Assembly: GCA_947471985.1 (NCBI GenBank)
Contig: CANIZL010000050.1
Location: 1-46,593 of the forward strand
Source: Verrucomicrobiota bacterium
GTDB taxonomy: Bacteria > Verrucomicrobiota > Verrucomicrobiia > Limisphaerales > UBA9464
DNA length: 46,593 nucleotides
Direction: 5' to 3'
Shown: in pieces, positions 8,046-17,106 of the stretch
Layout of the letters: each line of letters starts with the position of its first letter
Numbering within the stretch: the first letter of the stretch is position 1
Notes under the pieces: generated by a model
Database searches by the model: none
The model's input: only the letters and a program-made list of their open reading frames with translations
What the model was told of the DNA's origin: nothing
Position numbers and translations under genes: made by a program

Positions 8046-9194
8046 TTAGTCTTCCTCGTCCTTCAATCCCGGGATCCGCTTCAACGGGCAACCCGCGCGC
8101 AGCCAGCCGTTCACGTACGGATCCAAATCCCCGTCCATGACACCCTGCACATCACTCGTCAGGACCCCGGTGCGGAGATCCTTCACCAGACGATACGGCT
8201 GAAAGATGTAACTGCGGATCTGGTTGCCCCAGCTCACACTGCCCTTTTCGCCGTAGAACTTGTCCATGTCCGCCTTCGCCTGATCGAGCTTCAGGGCGAA
8301 CAATTTGGAAATGAGCATCTTCATCGCCGTGGCCTCGTTCTGGACCTGACTGCGTTGGGCCTGCGACGCGGCCACCAAGCCGGTCGGCAAGTGGGTCAAT
8401 CGGACGGCGGTTTCCACCTTGTTGACGTTCTGTCCGCCCTTGCCACCGGAGCGGAACGTGTCGCGCAGGATCTCGCTCTTCGGGATGACGATGTCGTTCT
8501 GGTCCAGGTCATCGATTTCCGCGATGACGTCCACACTGCTGAAGCTCGTGTGGCGGCGCTTGTTGGAATCGAACGGCGAAATGCGCACGAGCCGGTGCAC
8601 GCCGCGTTCGGCCTTGCAGAAACCGTAGGCGTTTTCGCCTTCGACGCGGAAGCTCACGCTCTTCAACCCGGCGGAATCGCCGGGCAGCGCGTCGGTGACC
8701 TCCCATTTCCAGCCGCGGGAATCAAACCACCGGCCGTACATGCGCGAGAGCATTTCGGCCCAATCCTGCGCTTCCGTACCGCCGGCCCCGGCTTGTATGC
8801 TGAAGATGCAGTTCCGGGCGTCGTGCGGACCGGTGAGGAAGACGGTGAGTTCGAAACGTTCCGCGTCGCGGAGCAGGCTGGCCAGTTCGGCGTCGGCCTC
8901 GTTTTGCACGGCATCCTGACCGGCGGGCGGTTCGGCCTCCCCGAGTTCCAGCAGGATGCGCACGTCGGCCAGGCGCTGTTCGAACTTCATCTGGGGTTCC
9001 AGGCGCTTTTTCAGGCCATTGACCTCGTCAATCACCTTGCGGGCCGTTTCTGCGTTATTCCAGAAGGTGTCGCCGCTCATCTGCGCGTCGCCCTCGGCGA
9101 CGCGCTTCTGCAATTGCGGGACGTCCAGAAACTTCCGCAATCCCGCAAGCTTGCCGGCGAGCGCATCCAGATTGGTGCGAGTGACTTCAAACAT
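8046..9194 (-). CDS. prfB: Peptide chain release factor 2
   Basis: This 382-residue protein ends translation at UGA and UAA. The codon-recognition tripeptide Ser-Pro-Phe is at 206-208 in 'RISPFDSNKRRHTSF', which marks RF2 rather than RF1. The peptidyl-tRNA hydrolysis motif GGQ is at 253-255 in 'RSGGKGGQNVNKVETAVRLT'. The start at ATG 9194 gives 'MFEVTRTNLDAL', the usual RF2 N-terminus. Most bacteria have a UGA and a +1 programmed frameshift near codon 25. Here the frame runs straight through the equivalent 'LRKFLDVPQLQKR' region, so autoregulation by frameshifting is absent. trpC follows on the same strand. Confidence 0.97.
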   Translation of the reverse strand: MFEVTRTNLDALAGKLAGLRKFLDVPQLQKRVAEGDAQMSGDTFWNNAETARKVIDEVNGLKKRLEPQMKFEQRLADVRILLELGEAEPPAGQDAVQNEADAELASLLRDAERFELTVFLTGPHDARNCIFSIQAGAGGTEAQDWAEMLSRMYGRWFDSRGWKWEVTDALPGDSAGLKSVSFRVEGENAYGFCKAERGVHRLVRISPFDSNKRRHTSFSSVDVIAEIDDLDQNDIVIPKSEILRDTFRSGGKGGQNVNKVETAVRLTHLPTGLVAASQAQRSQVQNEATAMKMLISKLFALKLDQAKADMDKFYGEKGSVSWGNQIRSYIFQPYRLVKDLRTGVLTSDVQGVMDGDLDPYVNGWLRAGCPLKRIPGLKDEED

Positions 9195-9376
9195 ATACCA
9201 GAACCCGCCATTAAGCCGGTTGCGACGCGTCGCGTCAAATGGGGTATCGTTCGGGCGAGGGCGCGAGGGCGCAGAAAGCGGACCAAAGCGCCATCCCTGC
9301 CTGCACTGGGGATCGGCATCAACGCGCATCGGGTCCCCGGAGGCATCCGGGAGGATTGCCCCAATTCTTCGGGACC

Positions 9377-10213
9377 CTAAAGCGCTTTGAGAACATCGGG
9401 TGTCAGGAGATGCCGCAGCCGCTTGGGCATCCGCATTGACCGAAGGGGACCACCAATCTGCACATCGCCGGCCTCCGATTTGTAGCGGACCATGCGCGTT
9501 GGGTTGCCGACTGGATCCGGTGGGCCGTTTGTGACCTCAATATCGAGTTCAGCCTGGCCGGAACGGAGCCAATCCAAATCATCTTCAGATGGTGCCCCAT
9601 GCCGGCTTTGGCGGTGTGAATTGGGTGTGCGGATCAACTGATCAAGGAGTTCACCGCGCTCGTCTCCCAGCAGTTCTTTCAGTTTTTGGCTCCACTCCGT
9701 CTTCAGCGCCGCGCTTTCCTCCGGGAAGGCGCGCACGACAAACTTGCCGTCCCCGGACTTAAGGCGAACCAAGTGATCACCTTCAAGCTGTTCACAGCGC
9801 TTCTTCATCGCCCCATACAGGCCCCGAATCGCCTCCCCTTCCAAGGGCGTCAATTTGCAGAGTGCGCTTGCGTCGGCAGAAACTTCCTGGTCCTCCGTCA
9901 GCCCTTCCCTTTTAAGGGCGTCAAAGTGGCTCTTTGGTAGCTCGACATAGGTTGCGTGCTCATCCCAACGCTGGAACCCATCGGCCGGCGATTCCAATCC
10001 GGGCGAGACGAGCTTGTTTTGTGCATCCGCTTCCGGACCAACGGCGTTGGAGGAGTCGGTCCCTGGCTCGGTCTTTTGAGTTCCGGGATGGTCAGTAATC
10101 CATTTCCGCCATCGTACGAGGACAGGCTTGAGGGATTCGGGCGCGTATGGATCCAGCGGCGCACCATAATTGAACCCCTCGCAGGCAAAGCTGGCGCCCC
10201 GGAAGTTCCCCAA
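9377..10213 (-). CDS. Hypothetical protein sharing a domain with the neighbouring sigma remnant
   Basis: A 278-residue frame from TTG 10213 (start weak). The same frame is open back to a TAG at 10283-10285, which is the stop of the sigma-like ORF upstream. The middle of the protein has 'CKLTPLEGEAIRGLYGAMK', 'RAFPEESAALKTEW' and 'LKELLGDERGELLDQL'. The same order (LTPxE, FPEE, LGDER) occurs in the C-terminal half of the upstream ORF, so the two share a domain. The N-terminal 'YGAPLDPYAPESLKPVLVRWRKW' is not recognised, and no signal peptide or membrane segment is seen. It could be the surviving 3' part of a second sigma-fusion gene or the C-terminal part of a gene broken by the TAG. Confidence 0.5.
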   Translation of the reverse strand: MGNFRGASFACEGFNYGAPLDPYAPESLKPVLVRWRKWITDHPGTQKTEPGTDSSNAVGPEADAQNKLVSPGLESPADGFQRWDEHATYVELPKSHFDALKREGLTEDQEVSADASALCKLTPLEGEAIRGLYGAMKKRCEQLEGDHLVRLKSGDGKFVVRAFPEESAALKTEWSQKLKELLGDERGELLDQLIRTPNSHRQSRHGAPSEDDLDWLRSGQAELDIEVTNGPPDPVGNPTRMVRYKSEAGDVQIGGPLRSMRMPKRLRHLLTPDVLKAL

Positions 10214-10282
10214 GCCGGAAGTAGTGGAATATCGATGCAGGTCGACGAGGGGTCGTGGGGCCCGGTCGGTGAGTCGAAAGGA

Positions 10283-11317
10283 CTAGGTGATCGACAAAAT
10301 TCTGCCCTCAGGAACTGTTTCCGGAAAAGGGTACATATTGCCGGCTGATTTTAAGAAAAGCGCGGCCCGCTCGTCGCCCAACGATTCGAGGACATCGGAT
10401 TCAAGTTTTCGTCGGATACCCCGGGCCTCTTCCGGGAACGGCTTCAAGCGAAAGTTTACGCCCTCGACAATTCGAATTCCGGGCGTTGCAGCCATGTCCT
10501 CGACGATTTCGTCCGTGGGTTCCAGGTGTCGGCTCTCCTCAATTCGATAGCGATGCTGCGCCTCGGCGAGACTTGACGTGACCTGGGCCACTTCTGAAGG
10601 CGTCAGTTTCAGGGTTTTGATGAACTCTTCCGTAAGTACGTAGTTTCGGGATTCGGTGTCGGGCATCGTGATCGCTTCCAAGGGAATGCGGTTCAGAATG
10701 TTTTTGGGAACCCGTACGCTATCCGGCGATTCCAGTTGGGGGGTCGGCGTGGGTTGGGTCGCCAACGGTGCCGCTGCCAGTGTCGTCGCAATTGGCTCGA
10801 GGTTGCCGGCGATGCGGCCGGATGGACGTCCGGGGTCTGCGGCCGTGTTTGCTGCCACGGCGACGTTGGAACCAAGTGGGTCCTCCAATTGTCGCATTCG
10901 GTGGGCACGGACGGCAACAGTGCCAATGAGTAGGGATGCGGTCGCGGTCGCGACGACGAGTGCGGTTGGAGACGTCATAGCAGCTTTGAAGCTAAAACCG
11001 GGAGTAACCGCTGCAGCCTGCCACACCGCGCCCGCCACCGCATGGTTGGCCAGGCGGGTCGCAAGTCCGGCCGGTGCTACTTGATCGGCGTGTGCCACCA
11101 GAGTGGCCGTTATCGCCGTGGCGGTGGTGCTGATGCCACGGGTGGCCAGTGAGTCCCGGAGTCGGTCGAGGGCCCGGGCGACCCGCTTGCGCGCCGCTTC
11201 CTCAGACAGGCCGAGCGCGGTTCCCACTCGGGAAAGTTCCAGTCCTTCGAAATATCGAAGCAAAATGACATTCCTTTCGAGGCTCTGAAAGCGGTCCAGC
11301 GATTCCGCCGCCCCGCC
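10283..11317 (-). pseudogene. N-terminally truncated ECF-type sigma factor with membrane-anchored C-terminal domain
   Basis: The frame from 11317 (TGA upstream at 11318-11320) reads 'SLDRFQSLERNVILLRYFEG' and then 'LELSRVGTALGLSEEAARKR', a good sigma-70 region 4 helix-turn-helix. Sigma region 2, needed for -10 recognition and core binding, is missing: none of the upstream frames encodes it, and the opposite-strand gene at 11428 begins just beyond. After region 4 come an Ala/Thr-rich linker, one hydrophobic segment (about residues 100-119 from TTG 11263) and a C-terminal domain with 'LTPSEVAQVTSS', 'RLKPFPEEARGI' and 'VLESLGDERAAL'. Sigma factors with such tails occur in Verrucomicrobiota. The remaining 326 residues could still be translated from TTG 11263, but as a sigma factor the gene looks dead. 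Confidence 0.6.
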
Positions 11318-11427
11318 TCACTGTACTCTTCGAGTCAGACTTGATGGCTCCGCCCTTGAGATGGCGTTTCCGTCCGCGAGCCGGACTCCCGATTGAACCC
11401 CTTGATGGAACCCGTAACCTCCCCGGC

Positions 11428-13587
11428 ATGATTCTCCCTTGGCTTCGCCTCGCTGCGATGACCGGTTTGCTCGCTGTCGCGCAGGCGGCCGAATGGGACA
11501 CGTTCAGCGATACTTGGGTGGCCACCGATGCGCTGGGACGAACCATGCCTACCGGGGCTCAGGTCGGAGCGCCACGGGCGGATCGCACCGTGGGGATGTT
11601 TTATTTCCTCTGGCACGGGGCGCACATTCAGGGCGGTCCCTTCGATATCACCCGCATCCTCGCCCAAAACCCCGCGGCTATGCAGCAGCCGGACAGTCCG
11701 CTTTGGGGTCCCTTGCACGTCCCGCATCACTGGGGCGAATCGATCTTTGGCTATTATCGGACGGCCGACGCCGGCGTGCTGCGCAAACATGCCCAGATGC
11801 TCAGCGATGCCGGTGTGGATGTGGTGATTTTTGATGTCACGAATCAGGTCACTTACCGCGACGATTACTTCGCCCTGCTGCGCGAGTGGAGCGCCTGGCG
11901 CAAGCTCGGCAATCGCACGCCGCAAGTCGCCTTTCTGACGCCGTTTTGGGATCCGGCCAAAGTCACTCGCGAACTCTGGCGGGATCTGTACGCCACCGGC
12001 CAGTTTCGCGAATTGTGGTATGCCTGGGACGGCAAGCCCCTGATCCTCGCCGATGCGGCGCAGTTATTCGAACGCGAGGAAAATACCCACCAGAATCAAC
12101 CCACCGCGCTCCCGCCCGGTCACACGCTGGGTCAGACGTTCACCACGGAGCGAACCCTGCACGCCGTGAGCGGACGTTTTCCGACGTGGAGCTCGCCCCA
12201 TTCGGGCCTCACCCTGACCCTGCGCCGTGATAGCGCCCAAGGCCCGGTGGTCGCCACCCAACGCTTCGCCTCCGTGCGGGACAACGAATGGCTCCAGCTC
12301 CAACTCGCCACTCCGTTGCCGCCCGGCGCCTATTGTCTCGAAGCGAGCGACGCGACGGGCCAAATCGGTTGGTGGAGTCACACCGAGGATTCCTTCGCCC
12401 GCGGCACGGCAATCGCGGACGGCCAGCCCGTGGCAGGGGATCGCACGCTGCGCCTGCTGTGGGCGGATGGCGAAACCGCACCGATCCGCGATTTCTTCAC
12501 CTTTCGCAAACCGCAGCCGGACTATTTTCAGGGCCCGACGCAGCCCGACATGTGGAGCTGGCTGGAAGTCGCGCCGCAGCATGTCTTTCGCAATGGACGC
12601 GGTGAGAAGGAACAGATGTCCGTCGGCGTCGGTCAGAACGCGGTCAACGGACGGCTCGGTTCCATGAGCGAACCGGGTTCGCGGGGCCGCAGTTTTCACG
12701 ATGGCAAAACAGATCCGCGCCCGGAGGCCGTCCGTTGGGGTTTGAACTTCGCCGAGCAATGGACGAATGCCCTGCGCGAAGATCCGCGCTTCGTTTTCGT
12801 CACCGGTTGGAACGAGTGGATCGCCGGCCGCTTCGATGAGTTCAATCGCGTGAAGTTGCCCGTGATGTTTGTCGATCAGTTCGACCAGGAACACAGCCGC
12901 GATCTCGAGCCCATGCACGGCGGGCACGGCGATGATTATTACTACCAGTTCGTGGATGCGGTCCGTCGTTACAAGGGCGTCCGCCCCGCGCCAGCCTTGC
13001 GGTCCCAGTCGGTGCGGATCGATGGCAAGTTTACCGATTGGCAATCCGTGCAACCGGAGTTTCGGGATACCGTGGGAGATCCCGTGCGCCGGCAACATCC
13101 CGCGTGGGACGCCGCGGTTACGTACACCAATGCCACCGGGCGGAACGATCTGATCGCCGCCAAAGCCAGTTGGTCTGCCCGCCGCGCTGCGTTTTACGTG
13201 CGCACGCAGGGCGCTCTGACGCCGGTCACCGACCCCAACTGGATGGTGCTTTTCGTCGATGTGGACGCCGACGTCCGCACCGGGTGGCTGGGGTATGATT
13301 TTGTCCTCAACCGGACGCGATCCAACGCACACGCTGCGTCGGTGGAACGGAATGTCGGCGGCCGATACGAATGGGAGACCGTCGGCACCGCAGAGCTGGG
13401 AGTCGGGGAGCGGGAACTGGAAATTGCGGTGCCGTGGAAACTGCTCGGTGTGCGTCGCGCGCCTCTGCGCTTGGATTTCAAATGGGCCGACAACCTTCAG
13501 CAAACCGGCGACTGGAGTGATTTCACACTGAACGGCGACGTCGCCCCGAATGATCGCTTTAACTTCCGGGCGATCACCCAACCCTGA
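11428..13587 (+). CDS. Secreted GH99/WbsX-like glycoside hydrolase with CBM9-like C-terminal domain
   Basis: This 719-residue protein starts at ATG 11428 with a signal peptide 'MILPWLRLAAMTGLLAVAQA'. The N-terminal catalytic part has barrel-like strands 'TVGMFYFLWHG' and 'GVDVVIFDVTNQ', and a late 'FVTGWNEWIAGRF' (Trp461-Asn-Glu-Trp464). That motif is typical of GH71/GH99-related and WbsX-like proteins that act on alpha-linked glycans. A beta-rich stretch of about 120 residues, from 'TTERTLHAVSGRFPTW' to 'GDRTLRLLWAD', interrupts the barrel. The C-terminal 170 residues, starting 'VRIDGKFTDWQSVQPEF', resemble CBM9-like carbohydrate-binding modules ('VDVDADVRTGWLGYDF'). The gene stands alone, divergent from the sigma remnant. 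The exact substrate cannot be read from sequence. Confidence 0.75.
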   Translation: MILPWLRLAAMTGLLAVAQAAEWDTFSDTWVATDALGRTMPTGAQVGAPRADRTVGMFYFLWHGAHIQGGPFDITRILAQNPAAMQQPDSPLWGPLHVPHHWGESIFGYYRTADAGVLRKHAQMLSDAGVDVVIFDVTNQVTYRDDYFALLREWSAWRKLGNRTPQVAFLTPFWDPAKVTRELWRDLYATGQFRELWYAWDGKPLILADAAQLFEREENTHQNQPTALPPGHTLGQTFTTERTLHAVSGRFPTWSSPHSGLTLTLRRDSAQGPVVATQRFASVRDNEWLQLQLATPLPPGAYCLEASDATGQIGWWSHTEDSFARGTAIADGQPVAGDRTLRLLWADGETAPIRDFFTFRKPQPDYFQGPTQPDMWSWLEVAPQHVFRNGRGEKEQMSVGVGQNAVNGRLGSMSEPGSRGRSFHDGKTDPRPEAVRWGLNFAEQWTNALREDPRFVFVTGWNEWIAGRFDEFNRVKLPVMFVDQFDQEHSRDLEPMHGGHGDDYYYQFVDAVRRYKGVRPAPALRSQSVRIDGKFTDWQSVQPEFRDTVGDPVRRQHPAWDAAVTYTNATGRNDLIAAKASWSARRAAFYVRTQGALTPVTDPNWMVLFVDVDADVRTGWLGYDFVLNRTRSNAHAASVERNVGGRYEWETVGTAELGVGERELEIAVPWKLLGVRRAPLRLDFKWADNLQQTGDWSDFTLNGDVAPNDRFNFRAITQP

Positions 13588-13652
13588 CTCGGCCCACGAA
13601 TAACCAGGTTCTTCGAGTTTGCCGCTGACGGCGGAGGGCCTCTTGTGTTCCC

Positions 13653-14186
13653 GTGTCCTACACCCTTTGCCTCTGGGATCCCAGCCGACCCGGGACGCTC
13701 CCCACGACCCACCGGGATGCCGATACGATCTGCGAGCGTTTGAGTGCCGTGTCGGATCGGCCCACTGCCAAGATGATCGCGCTCGTTTCGGCCTTGGTGA
13801 CGGTCGCTGAGACCCGGCCGACGGAGGAGCAGGCGCGCGTCGGACTGGAAGCGTATTGGGGGGCGGATCCGCGCGTCAGCCTTCGGGCCAACGAAACGGC
13901 GGTGTTCCGGCTGACAATTCCGAGCGACGACTGTATCGCTCAGATCGCCGCGGTCGTGAGCGCTGGCGCGAAATTCGGGTTGGTGGTTTACGACGACGAA
14001 AATGGCATGTGCTTTTTGCCGGACGGAACGATTTTCCCGGAGTCCATGCGCGAAGGTTGGGCGTTTGATCTGGAAGAGTTGCGGGCCGGTCCACCGGATC
14101 CCCACGCACCGGATGGCCGCACCTGGCTGCAACGCCTCGCGGGCGAGCTGTTCGATGCTCTCGGACAGGGCAACCGCCGCTCGTGA
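13653..14186 (+). CDS. Conserved hypothetical protein
   Basis: A 177-residue soluble protein from GTG 13653 ('MSYTLCLWDPSRPG'). It has no signal peptide or membrane segment. The segment 'GAKFGLVVYDDENGMCFLPDGTIFPE' and the 'MSYxLxxWxP' N-terminus resemble small proteins of unknown function found sporadically in proteobacteria, often near polymorphic-toxin immunity genes. That similarity is from memory and weak, and no toxin gene is adjacent. A GGAGGG at 13632-13637 is too far upstream to be a good ribosome site. The codon pattern matches the neighbours. Confidence 0.65.
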   Translation: MSYTLCLWDPSRPGTLPTTHRDADTICERLSAVSDRPTAKMIALVSALVTVAETRPTEEQARVGLEAYWGADPRVSLRANETAVFRLTIPSDDCIAQIAAVVSAGAKFGLVVYDDENGMCFLPDGTIFPESMREGWAFDLEELRAGPPDPHAPDGRTWLQRLAGELFDALGQGNRRS

Positions 14187-14336
14187 GCCGTGGATTCGCG
14201 CAGTCGAGCGAAGTGCCTCTCGGGCTACGCGGATTGCCGGGCCTGCCGGCGGACCCTTTTTAGGAACGTAGGTTTGACCGCTTTCCGGGCGGGTCGTTCG
14301 TTGGGTCGCGTTCGAACTTTCGGACAATTCCCCAAT

Positions 14337-15527
14337 ATGTACCCAGATCGATTCGGTTGGTGGCGTCGTTTCTCATTCTTCGCGGTGGTTGGTCTCGTCG
14401 CGGTCGGCCTGCGCGCGGAAGAGGCGTTGTCGCTGACGTCCCCGATGTCGTACGCCGTGTTTCAGCGCTCCCTGAGCAATACCGCGCGGATTCCCATCGC
14501 GGGTTCCGCGGCGGCGGTCGTGGCCCGGTTGGAAGCGAAAGTGACGCTCGCCTCGGACTATCGGGAGGGAACCGACGGGCGTTCCTCGGAATTCGTCGAG
14601 ATCGGCCGGCCCGGAACACGCGAATTTCGGGGCTCCCTCGAGACGGTCGCCGGCGGATGGTACACGGTCACCGTGCGGGCACTGGATGCCGCGGGGGCGG
14701 TGATGGGTGAAAGCTCCATTGCGAAAGTCGGCGTCGGCGAGGTGTTCGTCGCCGCCGGTCACTCGTTCTGTTCCAATTTCCAAGGCGACAAACCCGGCAA
14801 GGCCGAGGACGATCGCGGGGCCACGTGCATTGATTGGACCAATACGCCGCCCGCCCACCTGGCGTTTCGTCATGCGGACGATCCTTTGCGTCCGGGCGAT
14901 GCACGTCGGGCCTCCCCGTGGCCGGCCGTGGGCGACGTCCTGGTGCGGCAGTTGCATGTGCCGGTCCTGATCATTTCCACGGGCATTGGCGGCACGACGG
15001 TGGCGCGGTGGCGCACGGTGGCGGAGCATCCCGACTCCGGCGATTCCTCGTATGTCGCCTGCCGCGCCACGCTACAACGCTGGACGCCGTACACGGGCTT
15101 GCGGGCCTTGATCTGGTTCGGCAACGAGAACGACTTGAATCAAGGTCCCACCGCCGAAGTATTCGCGGACAATTTCACGCACCTGATTGCCCGCACGCGG
15201 CTGGATTCGGGCATCCCGAACCTGCCCTGGATCATTGCCTTCGACGCGTTTGATCCGGGGGTTCAGGAAAAGATTGGCCCGACCGAGATGCAGCGGCGCA
15301 AGGAGCGGATTGATCGCGGGGCGCAACGCGTGTTGGAGACGGTACCCTTCACTTACGACGGACCGCAGACCGATGACCTGGGTCCGGAGTTCCGGCGCAG
15401 CGACGGCGATCACTTCAACGAAGCGGGTGTCCGCCAATTGGGCGTTCGTTTTGCGCGACAGATTACCCGTGCGTTTTTTTCGCCCCCGGCACCCGCTCCG
15501 CAGCCCCCGCGCGACGTGATGCCGTAA
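14337..15527 (+). CDS. Secreted SGNH-hydrolase (sialate O-acetylesterase-like)
   Basis: A 396-residue exported protein from ATG 14337, with hydrophobic signal segment 'FSFFAVVGLVAVGLRAEE'. A short beta-sandwich domain ('SYAVFQRSLSNTARIPIAGS' onward) precedes the hydrolase. The catalytic region has 'VGEVFVAAGHSFCSNFQG', where Ser143 takes the nucleophile position of the usual 'GQSNM' block, a middle 'ALIWFGNENDLNQG' loop, and 'SDGDHFNEAG' with Asp356 and His359 matching the C-terminal D-x-x-H dyad. Such esterases (CE6/DUF303-like) remove acetyl groups from glycans. The block-I variant G-H-S-F instead of G-Q-S-N is unusual. Earlier in-frame starts have no family resemblance. Confidence 0.75.
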   Translation: MYPDRFGWWRRFSFFAVVGLVAVGLRAEEALSLTSPMSYAVFQRSLSNTARIPIAGSAAAVVARLEAKVTLASDYREGTDGRSSEFVEIGRPGTREFRGSLETVAGGWYTVTVRALDAAGAVMGESSIAKVGVGEVFVAAGHSFCSNFQGDKPGKAEDDRGATCIDWTNTPPAHLAFRHADDPLRPGDARRASPWPAVGDVLVRQLHVPVLIISTGIGGTTVARWRTVAEHPDSGDSSYVACRATLQRWTPYTGLRALIWFGNENDLNQGPTAEVFADNFTHLIARTRLDSGIPNLPWIIAFDAFDPGVQEKIGPTEMQRRKERIDRGAQRVLETVPFTYDGPQTDDLGPEFRRSDGDHFNEAGVRQLGVRFARQITRAFFSPPAPAPQPPRDVMP

Positions 15528-15651
15528 TCCCGTTGGCGAGCCTTTCCGCAGCGAAAAGCCCCGAGCACTTCGTTTCCGCGGTTTCCTACTGTGAAGGGGG
15601 ATTCGCGTTGCCGGGAGTATCCCGCCGGTGCCGACGCGGTCGGCCTGAGGA

Positions 15652-17106
15652 TCAATCTCCCAGGGAATACAGGTGCTCCACGGTCCGGAGGTAAACGTGT
15701 CCCCCCACCAGGGCGGGAGTGGCGAAAATGCGCTCCCCAAAATCGGCGCGGTGCACAATCTCCGGAGCATCACCCCCGGCTTTGACCACGGTGAGCTTGC
15801 CGTCGAGTGACGCGAAATAGACGTGGTCCCCCGAGGCGACGGGCGAAGCGTAGTACGCCGCCGCCGTTCCCAGGCGTTCCTGGGAGTAGAACGTCTTGCC
15901 ACTGCGGGCGTCGAAGCAGGAAATCATCCCGCCGTCCTTCACGAGATAAATGCGCCCCTGATGAAAGAGCGGCGACGGTACGTACGGCAGACCGCGGCCA
16001 AACTTCCAGGCCACGTGGGTCTTGGTGATGTCCCCGGTCCCGCCGGGCCGGACCGCGATCAGCAAATTTTCGGCGCGGCTCGCGCGATCCCGCACGAGGG
16101 CGAGGTCGACATCATTGATTTCACCATCGCGATTCGCATCGAGGCCGCGCAGAAAATCCCAGGTAACGGGATCGAGGTCCTTCGAATTCACCGTCCCGTC
16201 CCCGTTCTTGTCGAAGCGTTGGCGGAACGAGGGCCAATCCATGGGGACGGACGAATCCGCTTTTCCGGGTGACCAGGCGGCAAAGTAGAGCTGATCGTCA
16301 CCGATCACCGGCGTGGTGCAGACGAAGCTCGAAACCCCGGTGACGAGCCATCGCTCCCGGCCCGTCTTGACGTCATAGCCCTTCAGTTGAACTGAGCCGG
16401 GCACAATGACTTCATCAACGCCCGCGTTCCGCCAAATCACCGGGGTGCCGAATCCGCCGATCATTTCCGGACGGGGTGTCTCCCAGACCTTGTGCCCGTT
16501 AGCCAGATCGACGCACAGCAGGCTCGACCCCAGGTCCTGATCACGATTGATCAGCACGCGATCGCCGAAGATCACGGGCGAAGTTCCCGTGCCATAGCTG
16601 CCGCCGCTCAAGGCCATTGGCAGCGGATGCCGCCAGAGCTCGCGGCCTTCCGCATCATGGCAGATCAATCCGAATGAGCCGAAGTAGCTGACCACCCGCC
16701 GGCCATCGGTGGCCGGAGTGGACGCCGCGGGGCTGCCGTCGCTGCGGTGGAACGTTTCGAGTTTTTCGGGCCGCACCTGTTTCGCCCACAGCAACCGGCC
16801 GGTGGCCCGATCGTGGGCGCGGGTTTCGAGTTGTCCGTCCACGAACGTGGTCAAAAAGATTCGGTCGCCCCAGACGCACGGCGAAGACGGCGACCACGGC
16901 ACGGCAATCTTCCACGCCACGCCGTTGGTGGGACCGAATTTCCAAGGTGCCTGGGTGGCTCGGGAGACACCGCTGCTATTGGGTCCGCGAAATTGGGGCC
17001 ATTGATCCTGGGCCGCTGTCGCCGCATGCGTCGGAGTGAAGGAGCCCGCGGCGGCCAGCAGGGTCAGGGACAGCAAGCTGCGGGCGACTCGTGGGGCGAG
17101 GCTCAT
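15652..17106 (-). CDS. Exported PQQ-type beta-propeller protein with inserted pair of EF-hands
   Basis: A 484-residue protein starting at ATG 17106 with signal peptide 'SLLSLTLLAAAGSFTPTHA'. The mature part has repeated PQQ-like propeller blades, for example 'PCVWGDRIFLTTF', 'THDRATGRLLWAKQ'-like, 'DLANGHKVWETPRPEMIGG', 'YDVKTGRERWLVTG' and 'FDARSGKTFYSQERLG', with 'WPQFRGPNSSG' at the front as in planctomycete and verrucomicrobial secreted PQQ proteins. Between blades lie two EF-hand loops: 'DKNGDGTVNSKD' (299-310) and 'DANRDGEINDVD' (323-334). Both keep the acidic calcium ligands at positions 1, 3, 5 and 12. The propeller probably binds a partner or polymer rather than PQQ. It is convergent with the SGNH gene, and the large surface-protein gene lies upstream on the same strand. 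Confidence 0.85.
   Translation of the reverse strand: MSLAPRVARSLLSLTLLAAAGSFTPTHAATAAQDQWPQFRGPNSSGVSRATQAPWKFGPTNGVAWKIAVPWSPSSPCVWGDRIFLTTFVDGQLETRAHDRATGRLLWAKQVRPEKLETFHRSDGSPAASTPATDGRRVVSYFGSFGLICHDAEGRELWRHPLPMALSGGSYGTGTSPVIFGDRVLINRDQDLGSSLLCVDLANGHKVWETPRPEMIGGFGTPVIWRNAGVDEVIVPGSVQLKGYDVKTGRERWLVTGVSSFVCTTPVIGDDQLYFAAWSPGKADSSVPMDWPSFRQRFDKNGDGTVNSKDLDPVTWDFLRGLDANRDGEINDVDLALVRDRASRAENLLIAVRPGGTGDITKTHVAWKFGRGLPYVPSPLFHQGRIYLVKDGGMISCFDARSGKTFYSQERLGTAAAYYASPVASGDHVYFASLDGKLTVVKAGGDAPEIVHRADFGERIFATPALVGGHVYLRTVEHLYSLGD

Noticed and set aside
9130-9194. Programmed +1 frameshift site in prfB
   Set aside because: No in-frame UGA near codon 25; the frame is continuous.
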